Source: Sympetrum striolatum
Taxonomy: Eukaryota > Arthropoda > Insecta > Odonata > Libellulidae
Reading direction: 5' to 3'
Length of the DNA: 64,000 nucleotides
NCBI GenBank assembly: GCA_947579665.1
Contig: OX388347.1
Coordinates: 26,652,562 to 26,716,561 of the forward strand
The notes under the pieces were generated by a model that worked only from the letters and a program-made list of their open reading frames with translations, had not been told where the DNA came from and searched no databases. This document shows, piece after piece, positions 14,501 to 27,192 of this stretch. The translations under genes were made by a program, and so were the position numbers. The stretch's first letter is position 1. Every line of letters starts with the position of its first letter.

Positions 14501-15894
14501 CACGGACGACACAATACGTCACACCGCGATGCAATCTGCTAACGCGTCTAAATCGGCGATAACTTCTGGGCAAATATGATACGGGCTGCTTAAGTTAGAG
14601 CACCTGTTGCGGCGGAAAGGTTAATTTTTTAGAATTATTTTGCGGAGAAACTCAAGGCACGTTCCAGATCGCTAAACTAACAAAAGCCGCGTCAAGACGT
14701 AAGTCACCAGAAAGATCGACACAAGACATTTCGGCACCCCTAACGGATAGCTACTTCTCAGCTAATATTTTTGCGATCCAGATATAATCAAATAGTTTTT
14801 GCGTATGTTTTAAAAACTAAAACATTCAACAATACAGAGCGTACACAAAAAAATCATCGCTAAGTTAAAAGTATTCACATAGAACATCGCAGACTTGCTC
14901 TGCCACATTTGTTATTTGACGGTTAGGAAAAACACAAAATATGCTTGTTATCACAGCTAATTGGGAGATTCCTGCAAGTACCTCTTAACTATAGTATTTT
15001 CTCTCGGGAGATAAATACAATAAAACACAATGCCGTTACGAATGGTCAACTAAAACCAAATAAAAAATAGCCGCTGTATTCAAAACAATGAAAAGTAATA
15101 ATAATCACTGACGAAAAAATCCTTTCTCGATCTCATCAGTCTTAACTTGCTATCGACTTCACACTTTGAAACGCTTAACCTTTTATAAAATGCACAATTT
15201 AAGGAAAATATTGCTCAATAACAAAGGCATCCATAAAAAAACTACACTTAAAGCGAACATTTGCAAATTACTTTGCAATGATTGCGGCGACATTTACAAT
15301 GATCAAACAAACCATTATCTGCAGACAAGAACCATAGAACCATTACTCAAAAATTGATATCACATTTTACAAAGCGTTTACCGGAAGACGGACAGAAAAT
15401 TCAATTTCTTTAAAATTTATTTCGTTTACAACGCAGAGAAATTCAAATCTTTAATTGCTTATGTATGGTATTATGGTATAATGGTATTCCCTTTCGTGAT
15501 AAGCGTGCTATCTGCTTTTTTTATTCACAATTATCCATACTTTCCTGCAATTGCATATAATCATCCCCTACTACAAATCCTAATAACTTTTCTTGCATTC
15601 CTTTTTAATTCTTTAAGTACGTCTTCTTTCCATCATCTCATTTTCCACATTTAACCGGTTTTACCTCCGCCTTCCTCCACCTTAAGCATCATTCTCATTT
15701 TCCTCATACAACATCTTAGTATGCACACTTCCATCCCTCCTTTCAATATCTCCTCACTAACGAATTAAACCCTATACAAATATAGTCACGCAGCCTTTCT
15801 TCCTCTTCATTTCCATTAGTTAACCAGCTATTTATGATTTGTCGGAAATAATCCTGGAAAGGGTTAAGGTACTTTGCAAATAAGGGCGTGCACC
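11572..15894. other. Gene-free stretch, nothing recognised
   Basis: Mixed composition. The segment 14190-14600 is richer in GC and CpG. Short ORFs (12545-12769, 13428-13670) have no family resemblance. No repeat boundaries were seen. Confidence 0.4.
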
Positions 15895-16012
15895 CAGGAA
15901 AAATCCCAAGGAAAAACGGACATGAAAAAAGTCTGATGGGCCCCATCAGACTTTGGGAATCGAACCTGGGATCTTTCTCTATCCGGGAGGCTGCCTTAAC
16001 CAAAACGGCTTG
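15895..16012 (-). repeat. tRNA-derived SINE, family A copy 1
   Basis: On the minus strand a box A-like sequence at 16011-16000 is followed by TGGTTAAGGCAGCCTCCCGG and a perfect pol III box B (GGTTCGATTCC, 15966-15956). The tail has AGACTTTTTTCA..GTCCGTTTTTCCTTGGGA, shared with the copies at 16025 and 25380. The tRNA fold is not intact, so this is a SINE head rather than a gene. Confidence 0.7.
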
Positions 16013-16024
16013 TTAAAATGTTCT

Positions 16025-16125
16025 GGCCGGGTAGCCTAGATGGTTCCCGGATAGAGGAAGATCCCGGGTTCGATTCCCGGCCCCGTAAGACTTTTTTCAA
16101 GTCTGTTTTTCCTTGGGAAATACTC
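16025..16125 (+). repeat. tRNA-derived SINE, family A copy 2, head-to-head with copy 1
   Basis: Box A TAGCCTAGATGG (16032-16043) and box B GGTTCGATTCC (16067-16077), then the family tail ending CTTGGGA. Relative to copy 1 about nine bases are missing between box A and the shared CCCGGATAGAG segment. The two copies face outward from a 12-bp gap and can form an inverted-repeat hairpin. Confidence 0.7.
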
Positions 16126-19100
16126 CTCACAATAACCATTTATAACCCCTGAATCAGTGTTAACTTAAAACACTTTTATACTGCAAATGTATTCTAGCCT
16201 TATCTATCTCATTGTACAAACTATTTACCTTAGTTAAAAAAAATGCCATCACATAATAGAAGCGAAAATGTTAAATTAAAACAGATTAATCTATCAAACC
16301 ATTATTACCATGTGAAAAGAAGGAAGACAACACCATGGAAACGGGAGGTAGAAGATAATAAGTATAATTATTTTTATTTCTGCGAAATCTGGCGAGACGA
16401 AGAAGGTGATTTCATCTTGCCTCCATTTCCTCCAGCGGCTCCACTTTATACGTGACTGTGGGACTTCCCTCCATCACCGTCGAGTCTTTTTTCCTGAACC
16501 GCAGTTGAAAAGATACCCCTTTTAACGTACTGAGAAAGGAATAAGGATACTTAGATACAGAGTTCGCGCATGTAAACCGTAAAATAAGCCACATGGGTTT
16601 CCACCTCCGGACACGGGGCAAAGAACTGTCAAACTGCTTGCAGATATTTCCTTACCCTATGCCAAAGGAGATCAACAAAGAATTTAAAAAAATTGGTTCC
16701 TAACCTTATTCATCCTTCTGAACAAGTTAAAAATCTAGAACTTTCCCAAAGTTGTGTCTGATATCAATATATAGAATTGACGACCAAAGAATTGAGGAAG
16801 AATTCATAGTGAATGTCAGTACACATAATTCTTGGAACTGAATGCATTACAGAGAAATGAAGGTTACTGCTGGAGAAAAGACTTCTGAGCTTGAGAGGGA
16901 TTTAACATAAATATAGCCTTATCATATGTGTATGCGTATTTCTCGGATCGGTAGGTCCTGGTTTGATCGCATGGTCCAGGTTATTTTTTCTTTTTTCCCT
17001 TAATTGGGAAAACATACAGAAAGCAAATAACGGAATATTTTGTTTCTATGGAACATATATAAATAGAGGAAATATAATACCATCGAAACAGAAACACGAA
17101 TGACTTTCACAGTAAATTTAACTAGCGACCTTGCACGCAAAGCGAATGGTATACGTATGGAATGAGCTTAAATTAAATTTTAAGGAAAAACCTAGGTGTG
17201 AACCTGTTTCAATCTCTTCGATATTCGATAGCTATTGGTTTAGTTTCCATCAGCTAAATAAAAATATAAATACCTTGAGAAGTTATATCATAGATTTATA
17301 ATAAAATATTTATAAATATTGCATAACTATATTCACCAGAGAAGTTATTGGGTATTTTTAAACTTGGAGATAAGAATCTTCCTCAAACCCTCATATGAAT
17401 TTTTCACTTTCAAGTTACAATTAATAATGATTCATTTATTATTATTATTACATCCAGACAGGAAAAGGAGAATTTTTACAAAAAAATCTAGAGAATCTAT
17501 CTTGGAATTGGATATTAGTTAAAAAATCCTCCTATTCCTATAATTTTCTTGGTAGGAACTAGAAAATTTACATTTGATTTACCATCCAAATAAGTTACTG
17601 ATCACTCATCCTTATCAATTATTTCGGGCCTATTTTTACTAAATCCCAAACAAAATTAGGAGCTAATTTCAGAATCCTAGGGTTTATCGAAAAAAATGCG
17701 GTATAACAACGAAAAGAAACAAGACAGTTATTTAAGTTTTAAAGTTTAGTTTAAGGGAGTCGAATTAAAATTAGACTTAAATAAGTTACTATTCATTATA
17801 TCATGGATGACTTTATTTGGCGAAATTGGAGCAAGTTCCATCTACCATTTAATCAATTTTACACGGGGTATGAATGGAATAAAGAAATTCCGCCCGGAAC
17901 AAGATTTTTAAGTATCCCAGCAGAAATGCCCGTTAATTCTTAACGGGGAAATTGAAATTGATAAATAGCAGTGTAACCTCCTTTATCGAAACACATGCTT
18001 CATAATTGCAGGTAGATACCAAATGTCAGGCTATAATACTTTCCAAACCAAGAAATAAAGGTTATAATTAAGTCTGCAAAGCCGTATCAAGTCAATATTC
18101 AATCTCATACCATATGAATGAATAATTTCTTCAATTGAGACAACATTAGTGAAAACAATATATTAATTTATTCGAACATCACATTAGCATAAGCAGCATC
18201 ACATTTAAGGAGACATTTTTAGAAAGGCACAAAGGGATTAAAGAAACGAAGATTAAACACAAATAACAGAAACATAAATCACTCTGAAAACCACCGATGA
18301 GTATTCTTTACGGAAAGTAAGTGTATTATGTAGCCGACTTTATCCCAATACTAAAATGCGTAACATAAATACGGAACTCAATCAAATAACACAAACGCAA
18401 TTACAATGTCAAAACAGAAACTAATTGTAAGATTAAAGATCAATGGCAGGAATATACTAGATTTAGATCCCGTGGAAACATCTAAGAAAACTACAAATGA
18501 ATTATTTTTTGCATTCTGCACATAACAAAACCTAAAATTGCTTTACCTTTTTGGTCAGGTATACGATGTTAGAGATTTGCTACAACTTGATAATTCGCCG
18601 TTCAACTCCTTGAAGATTATAAACACCAAATCAAGGGAAATCTTTACGTTCTTCAATAGCTCCATTTTCGTCAATCGCTGTATATACATCGATTCAAATT
18701 TGATTTAATACTTAATTTAGAATTTTACATGAAAAACATCCGCAACTTCCTTACCAGGTTATATATACGCATTCACTTAGATGAGAAGAAAGTAATTTTT
18801 AAGTAAAACGATACTTTCAAACCCTTTTATTTCACAAAAAGTCATTTTAGGAAAAGTCATATAACAATTACGTTGATATAAATAAAAATTGGTTGCTAGA
18901 GACGCATAAACAAAATTTGAATTCTTTTTAATGTTCGTATATTTTTCCGCGATTTTGTTCAGAGGCTGAAGTTCTTAACTGCAAATGTTTAAATCTCATA
19001 AAATTTCTTCTTCTTCATATATTCTACCACTAATTATCAGCATTGATTTTAAGCGTATATGAATTCTCAATGTCCTACGGATAAATTCATGAGCTCGAAT

Positions 19101-19707
19101 CCAACAATTGCCTATATCGTCAAGGGAATGGGTTGTTTACAGTCTCAAAATGTTGACAAAATATTTATAATCCTCGCAATTTCGATTTGTAAGCGATATT
19201 CCACGGCAAAAATAAGAATCTTTATTCTATTCTCCTTCTTCTGACGCTTCATTCGACTTTCTGCAACTAATCTTTCTAATTTAAATTTTCAAATGAAATA
19301 CAGCTTGCAACGACAAAAAAGAGCTTTACGTGTATTTCTTATGCAAACGCTTACACTCGTCTGGATTCGAATCGAGGAATCCAGGGAAAAAGTTACCTAT
19401 GATCATCGGTGGAAAGAAAGGTAACAAAGATTATCTTCGCATAATTTTTCGACTTTTATTCCCGTTTACTCTCATGTCCCAAAACACCACAATAGACGGG
19501 AGCGAAAATACTTTCACCACTCGAATAAATTTGGGGCTATAAGAAAAGAACTTCCACCGAGTGAGTCAACAGAAATAGACAGTAGTCGCAAAATACACAA
19601 ATTCGGAATTAATAAGCTAATACCTAAACTTTAACTTCATAAACTCATTTTTTTGAAAAGCTTAGATTAAATCCTAATTTTAGAATTAATTAAAAAGCCT
19701 TTTTATA
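16126..19707. other. Gene-free stretch, mostly nothing recognised
   Basis: AT-rich spacer. A degenerate tRNA-like remnant may lie near 16945-16990 (GGTTTGATCGC), too decayed to call. No coding pattern was recognised. Confidence 0.35.
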
Positions 19708-19913
19708 AATGTATTTACCCCTATGATAACTGAATTAAAAACCGCTAATCTCCTCTATCCTTGTAAACATTACAGTACGTTATTTTATATACAAGATTCC
19801 GATACAGTGAAATGTATTTACCCCTATGATAACTTAATTGAAAACCGCTAATATCCTCTAGCCTTCTAAACATTACAGTATGTTTTTTTATATACAAGAA
19901 TCCGATACAGTGA
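19708..19913. repeat. Tandem 103-bp duplication
   Basis: Two direct copies, 19708-19810 and 19811-19913, begin AATGTATTTACCCCTATGAT and end CCGATACAGTGA. They differ at only about ten positions, so the duplication is fairly recent. The repeat has no coding or transposon hallmark. Confidence 0.9.
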
Positions 19914-22900
19914 AAGCACAATGACTCCAACCCAAATACAGCTGATTTGGGCAAGTGGAATAAACAGATCCAACTAGTCAAATGAGAGAAGTCTTGAAAA
20001 AATCTATGTCATCAACCGATGAACTACACCAACAGATAGCAGCTTTCTCGAGGATGCTTTGAACAAATTGAAATTAGCGTCTTTCGTTCACGTCAAGAAT
20101 AATCAACTCGTCAACAATGAGCTAAAAATAGCATTTCTGCCTGTCCTTTCCTGCAATCAAAACAAACATGCAGCGCATCCATAAGGAAAACGTGCGTCCA
20201 TTAAGTCAAGGAATCGATTTAAATCAACGGCTTGAGGGTGCGATGCATCAAGAAAACTTAGTGCAACGAATAACAGTCTTTAACAAGAAAACCTTAGTGA
20301 GAATTCATTAACAACCAATTCGGCATAGGTCCGCACTTTAGTAGGACGCCACATATATGAGGGAAATACGATGGGTATTTCCAAAGACGTAAATGTGAGA
20401 GAAAGAAAGTTCCTTCCTTCTTCATTCTCATCCCAAAGAATCCGACGAAAAAACACCAACACGACATCGCGTGAAGTTATGACTGGGAATCCCAGTCATG
20501 GCGGGCGAGGACAAAAAATGGCTGAAAACAAAAGACGATCACACGATAGGCAAGATACATCCTTCGAATTCAAATAAAAAATCATCATATCGAAAGTAGA
20601 TGGAAAAATCTACGGTACCAAACCTACATGTAAGCAGAAGCGAAAAAGTTTCAATTTATAATAAACGCTTGATGACAGATGACCTGTACCATAACATGAA
20701 ATAAAAGTATGCGACCCTTTTCTCCAATGAAATACTAATTTGTTGAGGTCGAAAAAATTAACGATAAAAAGGGAATCCTCCATAGTGTACTCTGCCAGAG
20801 AAAGAACTACATGCGTGTTTTAGGTTTGACTTTTGTTTTAAGAATGAGATTGAGAATTTAACATTATCTATATCATGAAATCTGGAATAGTAATCATGCT
20901 GTCGTAATAGTTTCTCTTCGAATCCTCTGTGTTATTAAATGAGCGTGGCTTATAGGTCGGTAGCAAAATCGCTCAGTCACATTCTCATTACATAGATTTA
21001 TAGCAACTTTATGGTATGCAAGTCAGAATAACAAATAAAAGAATTCTGCAACCCTGAAATTTCAAAGATATATTGAAAACTACAACTACTTCATAACGCA
21101 ACTGTTCAAAAATTTGTTTCAATATATGTTACTTTGGTTCATTATTTTGCAAAGTCAATGACATGATTACTGATTAAACAAAAGAAAATGTATCCTTATA
21201 ATCTTATAGAAACTGCCATGAATTTCCAAATAATCCAAAACAGGGATAACTTACAAGTTCTAGGGTTTAATGATAAGAGAAGAGATCCACGATATGAATT
21301 TGAGACTTTCGTCTTTATGAAGAAAATATTACTAAACTTTCGTAGCGCAAGTTAATTATTAGAATGTATTAAGCATAACACTCTTGAAGAAGCTAAATGT
21401 AATTATTAGTAATGACGAAATCTTGCAATCTTAACAGTATCATATCATCACAATCATAACGATACAATAACCATGAACTACAAAAGGATAAAGAGTTCAT
21501 AGAGAAAATCACACAACAATTCCTATAGCTAACAAGAAATACATCCTCCAATACAAACCTCCACGAGACAACAAACAAGATTTATTAAAAAGTAATAAAA
21601 AACGCTAGTGGCCCCCAAACAACAGTACGAGGGCAACATCCAACTCACTATAGTCACTAGTCAATTTTCATTGGTGTCTCTATTTTGTGATAGATCATTT
21701 TCACCACTAAAGCACGCTCTAAACCTTAAATGATCTGAAACCACATATTCAGAACTCCATGAAGTAATTTCACAGAAACTCATCCTAAGCTACGCTATTA
21801 GACGAATTACAGAATGTAGTTAGCGAAAACGAGGGGCTGAAGATCGAAGCTCATTCACACAATCACGCCGACTTCCGTATGAAACATTGTGTATAGATAA
21901 TTAGGTTCCGAAGCCCCTATAACTCCGACATGATGGCATTTTCAGTGGCAGTTATCTTCATCGAAAATTACCATAACGGCACAGTCCAGATTGTTAGGCA
22001 CCGCGGACTACTTATCAATTATCCTACCTTCCGTTACGATCTCTTCCGTGCATTATTGCTCGGAAGAGTGTCACTTCTCTTCCAATGAAACAGTTCATCC
22101 ATAAGGTGGCTCTCTAATGCGATAACTGAGTCATGAACCGCTGGGGCTTCGACAGGGAAGTCTCCGAGGCAAATGATCGGCTAATCACCGGGAACAGAAA
22201 GCTGAAACGGTTTCGCAAACCATCAAAGCAAACAAGGAAGATAATCGCATGCGAAAAACGTAAAATGTGTCGGAGAAAAAGGTAAGTATAAAGGCGTTAA
22301 TTACAGGATATGAAAACAAACACTATCCTTTCGATATTGATCCTATTTCTTGGGATAGGCCAATTACATCTCATATACTCGGTGTTGAAGGTTTCTAAAA
22401 ATCACTGACAAAAACCATCATAATTAATGATTAGTCTATTAAAGAGTCGCTGGAAGGGAAAGCGACATGCTGCATACAGCTAACTTATTAATCCCATCGT
22501 ATGAATATTTTTAAATCCACAGCTACATGTTAAGGATATATTGGATCTAATGTTTTCCAGTTCCGAACAGATTCGTCAAGCGATATAATGTATGTACTTG
22601 TAGAGAATAATGATGCAGTACAAGGAAAATTTACAGAAATTAAGACCTTGTTCAATTTCATGATTTGCTGGTCTCCTTACAGACACTAGCCCGAACACTG
22701 GTAGCATTTTGTACGTACCTCTGAACCCAAAAACATTAAAAAGACTTAAAAGAGGGAATTAAGCTGAATGGGCTGGATATAATTGTATACCGTAATAAAA
22801 TAACAACTTAGAATCACAAAAAGTTTTAAACGCTCTCACATTTGTCAATCAACAAATTATATTTCATTAAAGATAATTAACTCACAGATTAACAGAAGAA

Positions 22901-24614
22901 TCTTGATAACACACAGCTCGATAGAAACAATTTAAAAATCGGAGTTAAAAAACGAACCACTCCAAAAATGTTTTTTAGATTGGGATTCATAAAACAGAAT
23001 TTCTGAATAAAATCGAAGGACAATCGGAGCTACACGTGGGTCTGAAAACTAATAAAAAACTAACCAATCTGCTGCTCAAATTTTGGAAGGGGTGCTCCAA
23101 AATAAAAAGGTCACAAGGCAAATTAAAAAGTTATTTAAAGCTCAGAATGGCCTCGAAATTTAGAAGTGATCTGAGTTCCTCAAAAGATTTTAAAAGGCAG
23201 GACCGTCTGTATATAAAGTATTTAGGACAATCAAACGGGAAAAACCTTGCACTGGTTAATGATGTGATGAAACTTAATATTCGGAAGTGTCAATGAATAT
23301 TTGATGGATAAGGGTTGTGTATTTCTTGAGCTACCAAGCGCTTGATTAGCATTTTTATTGATGGATACTGATTTTGATATATTACTCTTCCACGGCCGGT
23401 TTTCAATGTGTTTCAAGGAAGTAGAATTCAAGGAAATATTTCAGAATGTAATTACGAAAAAAGCAAATCGCAACTGACTCGTTAATGACTACTTCTAAGA
23501 AACAAATATGCAGACTATCATCAGCGAATAGACACTAATATGAATTATTGCTATTATTACTTAACTAAGACAGATGTTAGACTCACTGAGCCTCGTAGAT
23601 ACAACTAACTTATTCAGTACTTAAACAGTAAATACTTAACAATCATTACAATTGAATAAAAATATTTTAAACAGAGAAAATTATATCAAAACATACCATC
23701 AAACGAAGAATGAGTTGTGTATATAGAGAGTCTTATCTAAATATCAGCGCAGGATATGCAATATATTACCTCTTTCATTTTCAAGTTGTAGATTAACAGC
23801 CAGAAAATATCATTTTACACATTAAGGATGTAAGTCTAAAGACTAAACAAGTTGCCATAAACGTATTCGCGAGTAGATAGAATTGAGATACAACCTGCCA
23901 CTACATTCATAACCCAAAAGAGTAAATACATTAGAAATAGTCTTTTAATTGTAACCTTACAAAGATATATCTGCACTAACATGGATCAGAGATGAACACA
24001 CAGAAGAATGAAAAATTATGATAATATAAGGCCTTTAATAAGGCATAGGCATAATATGGAATGAGCATTGCCGGGAAACATTACATTTTGCAAGCGTGTT
24101 TCATTTCCTCTGTCTCATTCATTTCCTTCTCATTCTTGCCAGCTAATAGTTTATTTTGATGAAATATTTTACAGGGGAGAGTCATGGTGCCCTTGAAAGA
24201 TACTTTGCCATATACTTTTAAATATTATCTACTAATAACCTCCAAACTTACATAACTCCTCTACAACCTCAATATTACCCTGAAAAACTTAACTACTTTT
24301 TCCTTAAATTACATAAAGAAAAATATTTTCTCTCGTTATATTTCATCTAACAAAGACCTAACGAGGTTGATATCTATCTTTAAAAAATTAGTAAACATTT
24401 AATAATAATCTTTCACATTTTTTTCATCGCATTAGTAATTCTATGCGAATCCAATAAAGCATTTACATGGATCATCGCATAAAAAATCGTTGCATGAAGT
24501 TTTTGGGAAAAGATCTAGTACATATTAGGCGCACTATACTACGTACTATAAAATCTCTATGGAAATTTGAAGCCAAAATGAAAAAGTTATGGAAATACTC
24601 AGGTAAAAATATAT
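19914..24614. other. Gene-free stretch, nothing firm recognised
   Basis: A 21-bp near-perfect palindrome (ATGACTGGGA, central A, TCCCAGTCAT) lies at 20479-20499. The plus ORF 23036-23296 is lysine-rich but has no recognised homology. No repeat boundaries or conserved exons were seen. Confidence 0.4.
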
Positions 24615-24745
24615 AATAATGGAAAAGGGCAAGGGCTCCCGGAAAATCACGGTGGGCTTGGGTGAAAGTGGTCCCGGGTTCGATTCCCGGTAGCCCATGC
24701 GCGAAATGGCCTAACAACTTGTAAGTTGCTGGAGCAATTTTAACA
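24615..24745 (+). repeat. tRNA-derived SINE, family B copy 1
   Basis: Box B GGTTCGATTCC at 24677-24687 within GTGAAAGTGGTCCCGGGTTC, followed by AGCCCATGCGCGAAATGGCC. The same words occur on the minus strand at 37735-37633, which defines a second SINE family. Box A is decayed. Confidence 0.65.
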
Positions 24746-25379
24746 ATACCAATATAATGAAAATAGACGAGGTAAGGGCAATTCTTGCTTATCTATCAAA
24801 GCTTTACGAAAAGGTAAACATTATGTTGCTTCAATCGATATTCATGTTGAACACAATCAATGCAATTTTTCAGTAACTCTATATATTTTGTATCTAAGCT
24901 AAACAAAATACTAAAACTTCCATAGAGGATTAAAAGCAAAATAAACAAATCTTGACGACTAGATGAGAACATTTTATTTCCTAATCATTCATTCAGATAG
25001 CTTGAAGCTGATGGATAAAACACACTAACTCTACGAATTCTTCAGCTTCGTAAATTTAACTCATACGATATTTTTCTGCAAATAACACCAGTGTGGAGCT
25101 TCTTAAATGAAGGTTTAAAAGTGAATTGCAAGCATGACTTATATCACCGTACACTAATATTTCATCTTCGGTTATAAATGTGAGAAAATCGTTTGGATAG
25201 CGAACAAACGTTGTTGTAATTACGTAATCTATCAGAATCGAAAACTTTTGTTACGTGACACCGTTAAAAATCAGGGAATATATACACACTTATTTATTCA
25301 AATTATCAATTTTACGATGCATTCAGACCACTTCTCACAGAGAGCATCTTATATCTTGCTCAAAAGGTAACGAAAATAG

Positions 25380-25512
25380 TAAATGTGTTCTAGCACGATA
25401 TCTCAATTGGAAGAGCGACCGACCGGCAATCGAAAGATGCGGGTTCGAGTCCCGATCTTAGACTTAGGTAACATTTTTCACGTCCGTTCTTCCTTGGGAT
25501 GGACGCAAGACT
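25380..25512 (+). repeat. tRNA-derived SINE, family A copy 3
   Basis: A tRNA-like head (TATCTCAATTGGAAGAGCGA, then box B GGTTCGAGTCC at 25442-25452) is followed by GACTTAGGTAAC and CACGTCCGTTCTTCCTTGGG, the tail words of copies 1 and 2. The D-arm and T-arm look better preserved than in the other copies, but the anticodon stem is imperfect and there is no acceptor stem. Confidence 0.6.
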
Positions 25513-26499
25513 TCAAAGTCACCTATATACCTTTCCTTGTTAGCTATTATATTTAGCGTGTTTTTCCTTACGTTTTAATGGGTAATAGCGGTCCCCACGG
25601 CTCTAGACCCTTTAAGTCGACTGAAGTAAAGTTCATTTGTAACAAATGACATACGCGAAATTATACATCGTAGTGACCATATTATTATTGGTAACATTGA
25701 TATTCAACAGAATGCACGCATGTCAGCTGACCTTTGATCTTAGCATAAACCTTAAATACGGATGCACTCGCCAGGACCTCCGGTTGCCTTACAGCAGTTT
25801 GTACTCAGCACGAAGGTCCTTAATCAAGTTCTGCAATCTCACAACAATAATTATTTTGAATTCCTTATCACTACGACGTAATATAAATAAAATTAAATGC
25901 TGTAAATAAATCAGGAGAATTAATGTAATTTTCTCTCGTTTCTTTGAATTTCCTTTCTACTGAATTTTAGGGCCGCGGAAATTTATTTTTTACGGTAACT
26001 CAATCTTCACCTAAGACGAAGCGAAGTTACGTTGATTCTATAATTCGTTTTCAGATTATATTCATCGTTACTGCACTACCACACGTTAGCAAATTATAAT
26101 AATTCCGAATTTCTTTTAAGGTCTGTTTCCACTCGTACCATTCCGACAGCATTACTTGAAATCGCAGTCAAAAAATGAGCTGTAAATGAACTGCAATACA
26201 TCACGTAACGATGAATGGTGGCTCTGATCCACAATAAACACATTAATATTCCATCGGATTGGAAATCTTTGTTAAGAAACCCAGCAATGGAGTATTTATA
26301 TAAGAGCAAACTCATTTCCTCGCCATTTTATTTAAGATCGACTTAACTAAAGACCTTTAAGCAAAAAGGTGAAAATCATTTCCACACAAAAAGGTAATAG
26401 GAAATTTATTATATAATGATTACAAGTAATCGTAAATTGCAAAATCGATACAAGTAGTATTCTGTCTGAAGCTAATGACCAGTAAAGAGATAAATAATT
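25513..26499. other. Gene-free stretch with one signal-peptide-like ORF
   Basis: The plus ORF 25646-25909 begins with a hydrophobic run resembling a signal peptide and has scattered cysteines, but no family match, splice context or promoter supports it. Otherwise nothing was recognised. Confidence 0.3.
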
Positions 26500-26527
26500 A
26501 TTGGCAGGCAATTAATTGCCTGCCAAT
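26500..26527. repeat. Perfect 28-bp palindrome
   Basis: ATTGGCAGGCAATT and its exact reverse complement abut with no spacer at 26500-26527. It could extrude as a cruciform or be a dimeric protein-binding site; there is no neighbour to suggest which. Confidence 0.9.
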
Positions 26528-26942
26528 CAGTTCACCTTCAAGACTGAAGTCTCAATCCTTTTCTGTAACTATTGCTTGGTTTCGATTTTCTAATACTATT
26601 AAATTGTCTTTTAAAAGATTCAATGTCTATAAAACTTTCACACAAATAATAAAATTAACAAATGCTTAAGATTAAAATATTCCTCTTTCAGACATAGAGA
26701 CATAGGCAAATACAACCACAGTTATTTCCTTTGCTCAGAGTCAAGGTTATAATTCTTCAAAATTATACTAATAGTTAAAACATTGAACAAGATATTAATA
26801 ATTAAAAATTAAAATGGAGATATTGCCAACGTATCATTCTCCCTTCTGATGCTTCAATTATAAATGATAATCAGAAAATGAAACCTTATAAACAGCCGAA
26901 ATTAAATTTCCTTTATTGAAATCATTTTCTTTTACCTTTATC

Positions 26943-27192
26943 TTAACCCTTTCGCTGCGGCGAGCGTGCCGGCACGCTCTAAGGTTCCTTACCGAGGTAC
27001 AAAGAGCGTGCCGGAACGCTCCGGCCCACCAGTTTAAATGAGTGGGGGAAAGCTCCCGATACTCAGAAAGGTTTGTCTAAGGTAAGTCTGCCGTTAATCA
27101 CAAAGGAATACAATCTCATTCTCATACATACAGGCTATATCATTATAAATGCATAAAGATCGCCAATACGGCTGCCGTGGTGAAAGGGTTAA
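26943..27192. mobile_element. 250-bp piggyBac-like MITE with TTAA ends
   Basis: TTAA at 26943-26946 and 27189-27192 bounds inverted ends TTAACCCTTTCGCTGCGG and, on the opposite strand, TTAACCCTTTCACCACGG. Internally there is a perfect 18-bp palindrome GAGCGTGCCGGCACGCTC (26962-26979) and a 17/18 copy at 27004-27021. It is much richer in GC than its surroundings. Non-autonomous. Confidence 0.75.

Noticed and set aside
24640..24700. Possible tRNA gene from a perfect box B
   Set aside because: No acceptor or anticodon stem; the sequence recurs at 37633-37735 with a shared non-tRNA tail, so it is a SINE.
25400..25465. Possible tRNA gene with good D- and T-arms
   Set aside because: The anticodon stem is broken and there is no acceptor pairing; the tail matches the family A SINE copies at 15.9-16.1 kb.
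25646..25909. 87-codon ORF with a signal-peptide-like N-terminus and cysteines
   Set aside because: Hydrophobic starts arise easily in AT-rich DNA; no homology, no promoter or splice context, and it lies just downstream of a SINE.
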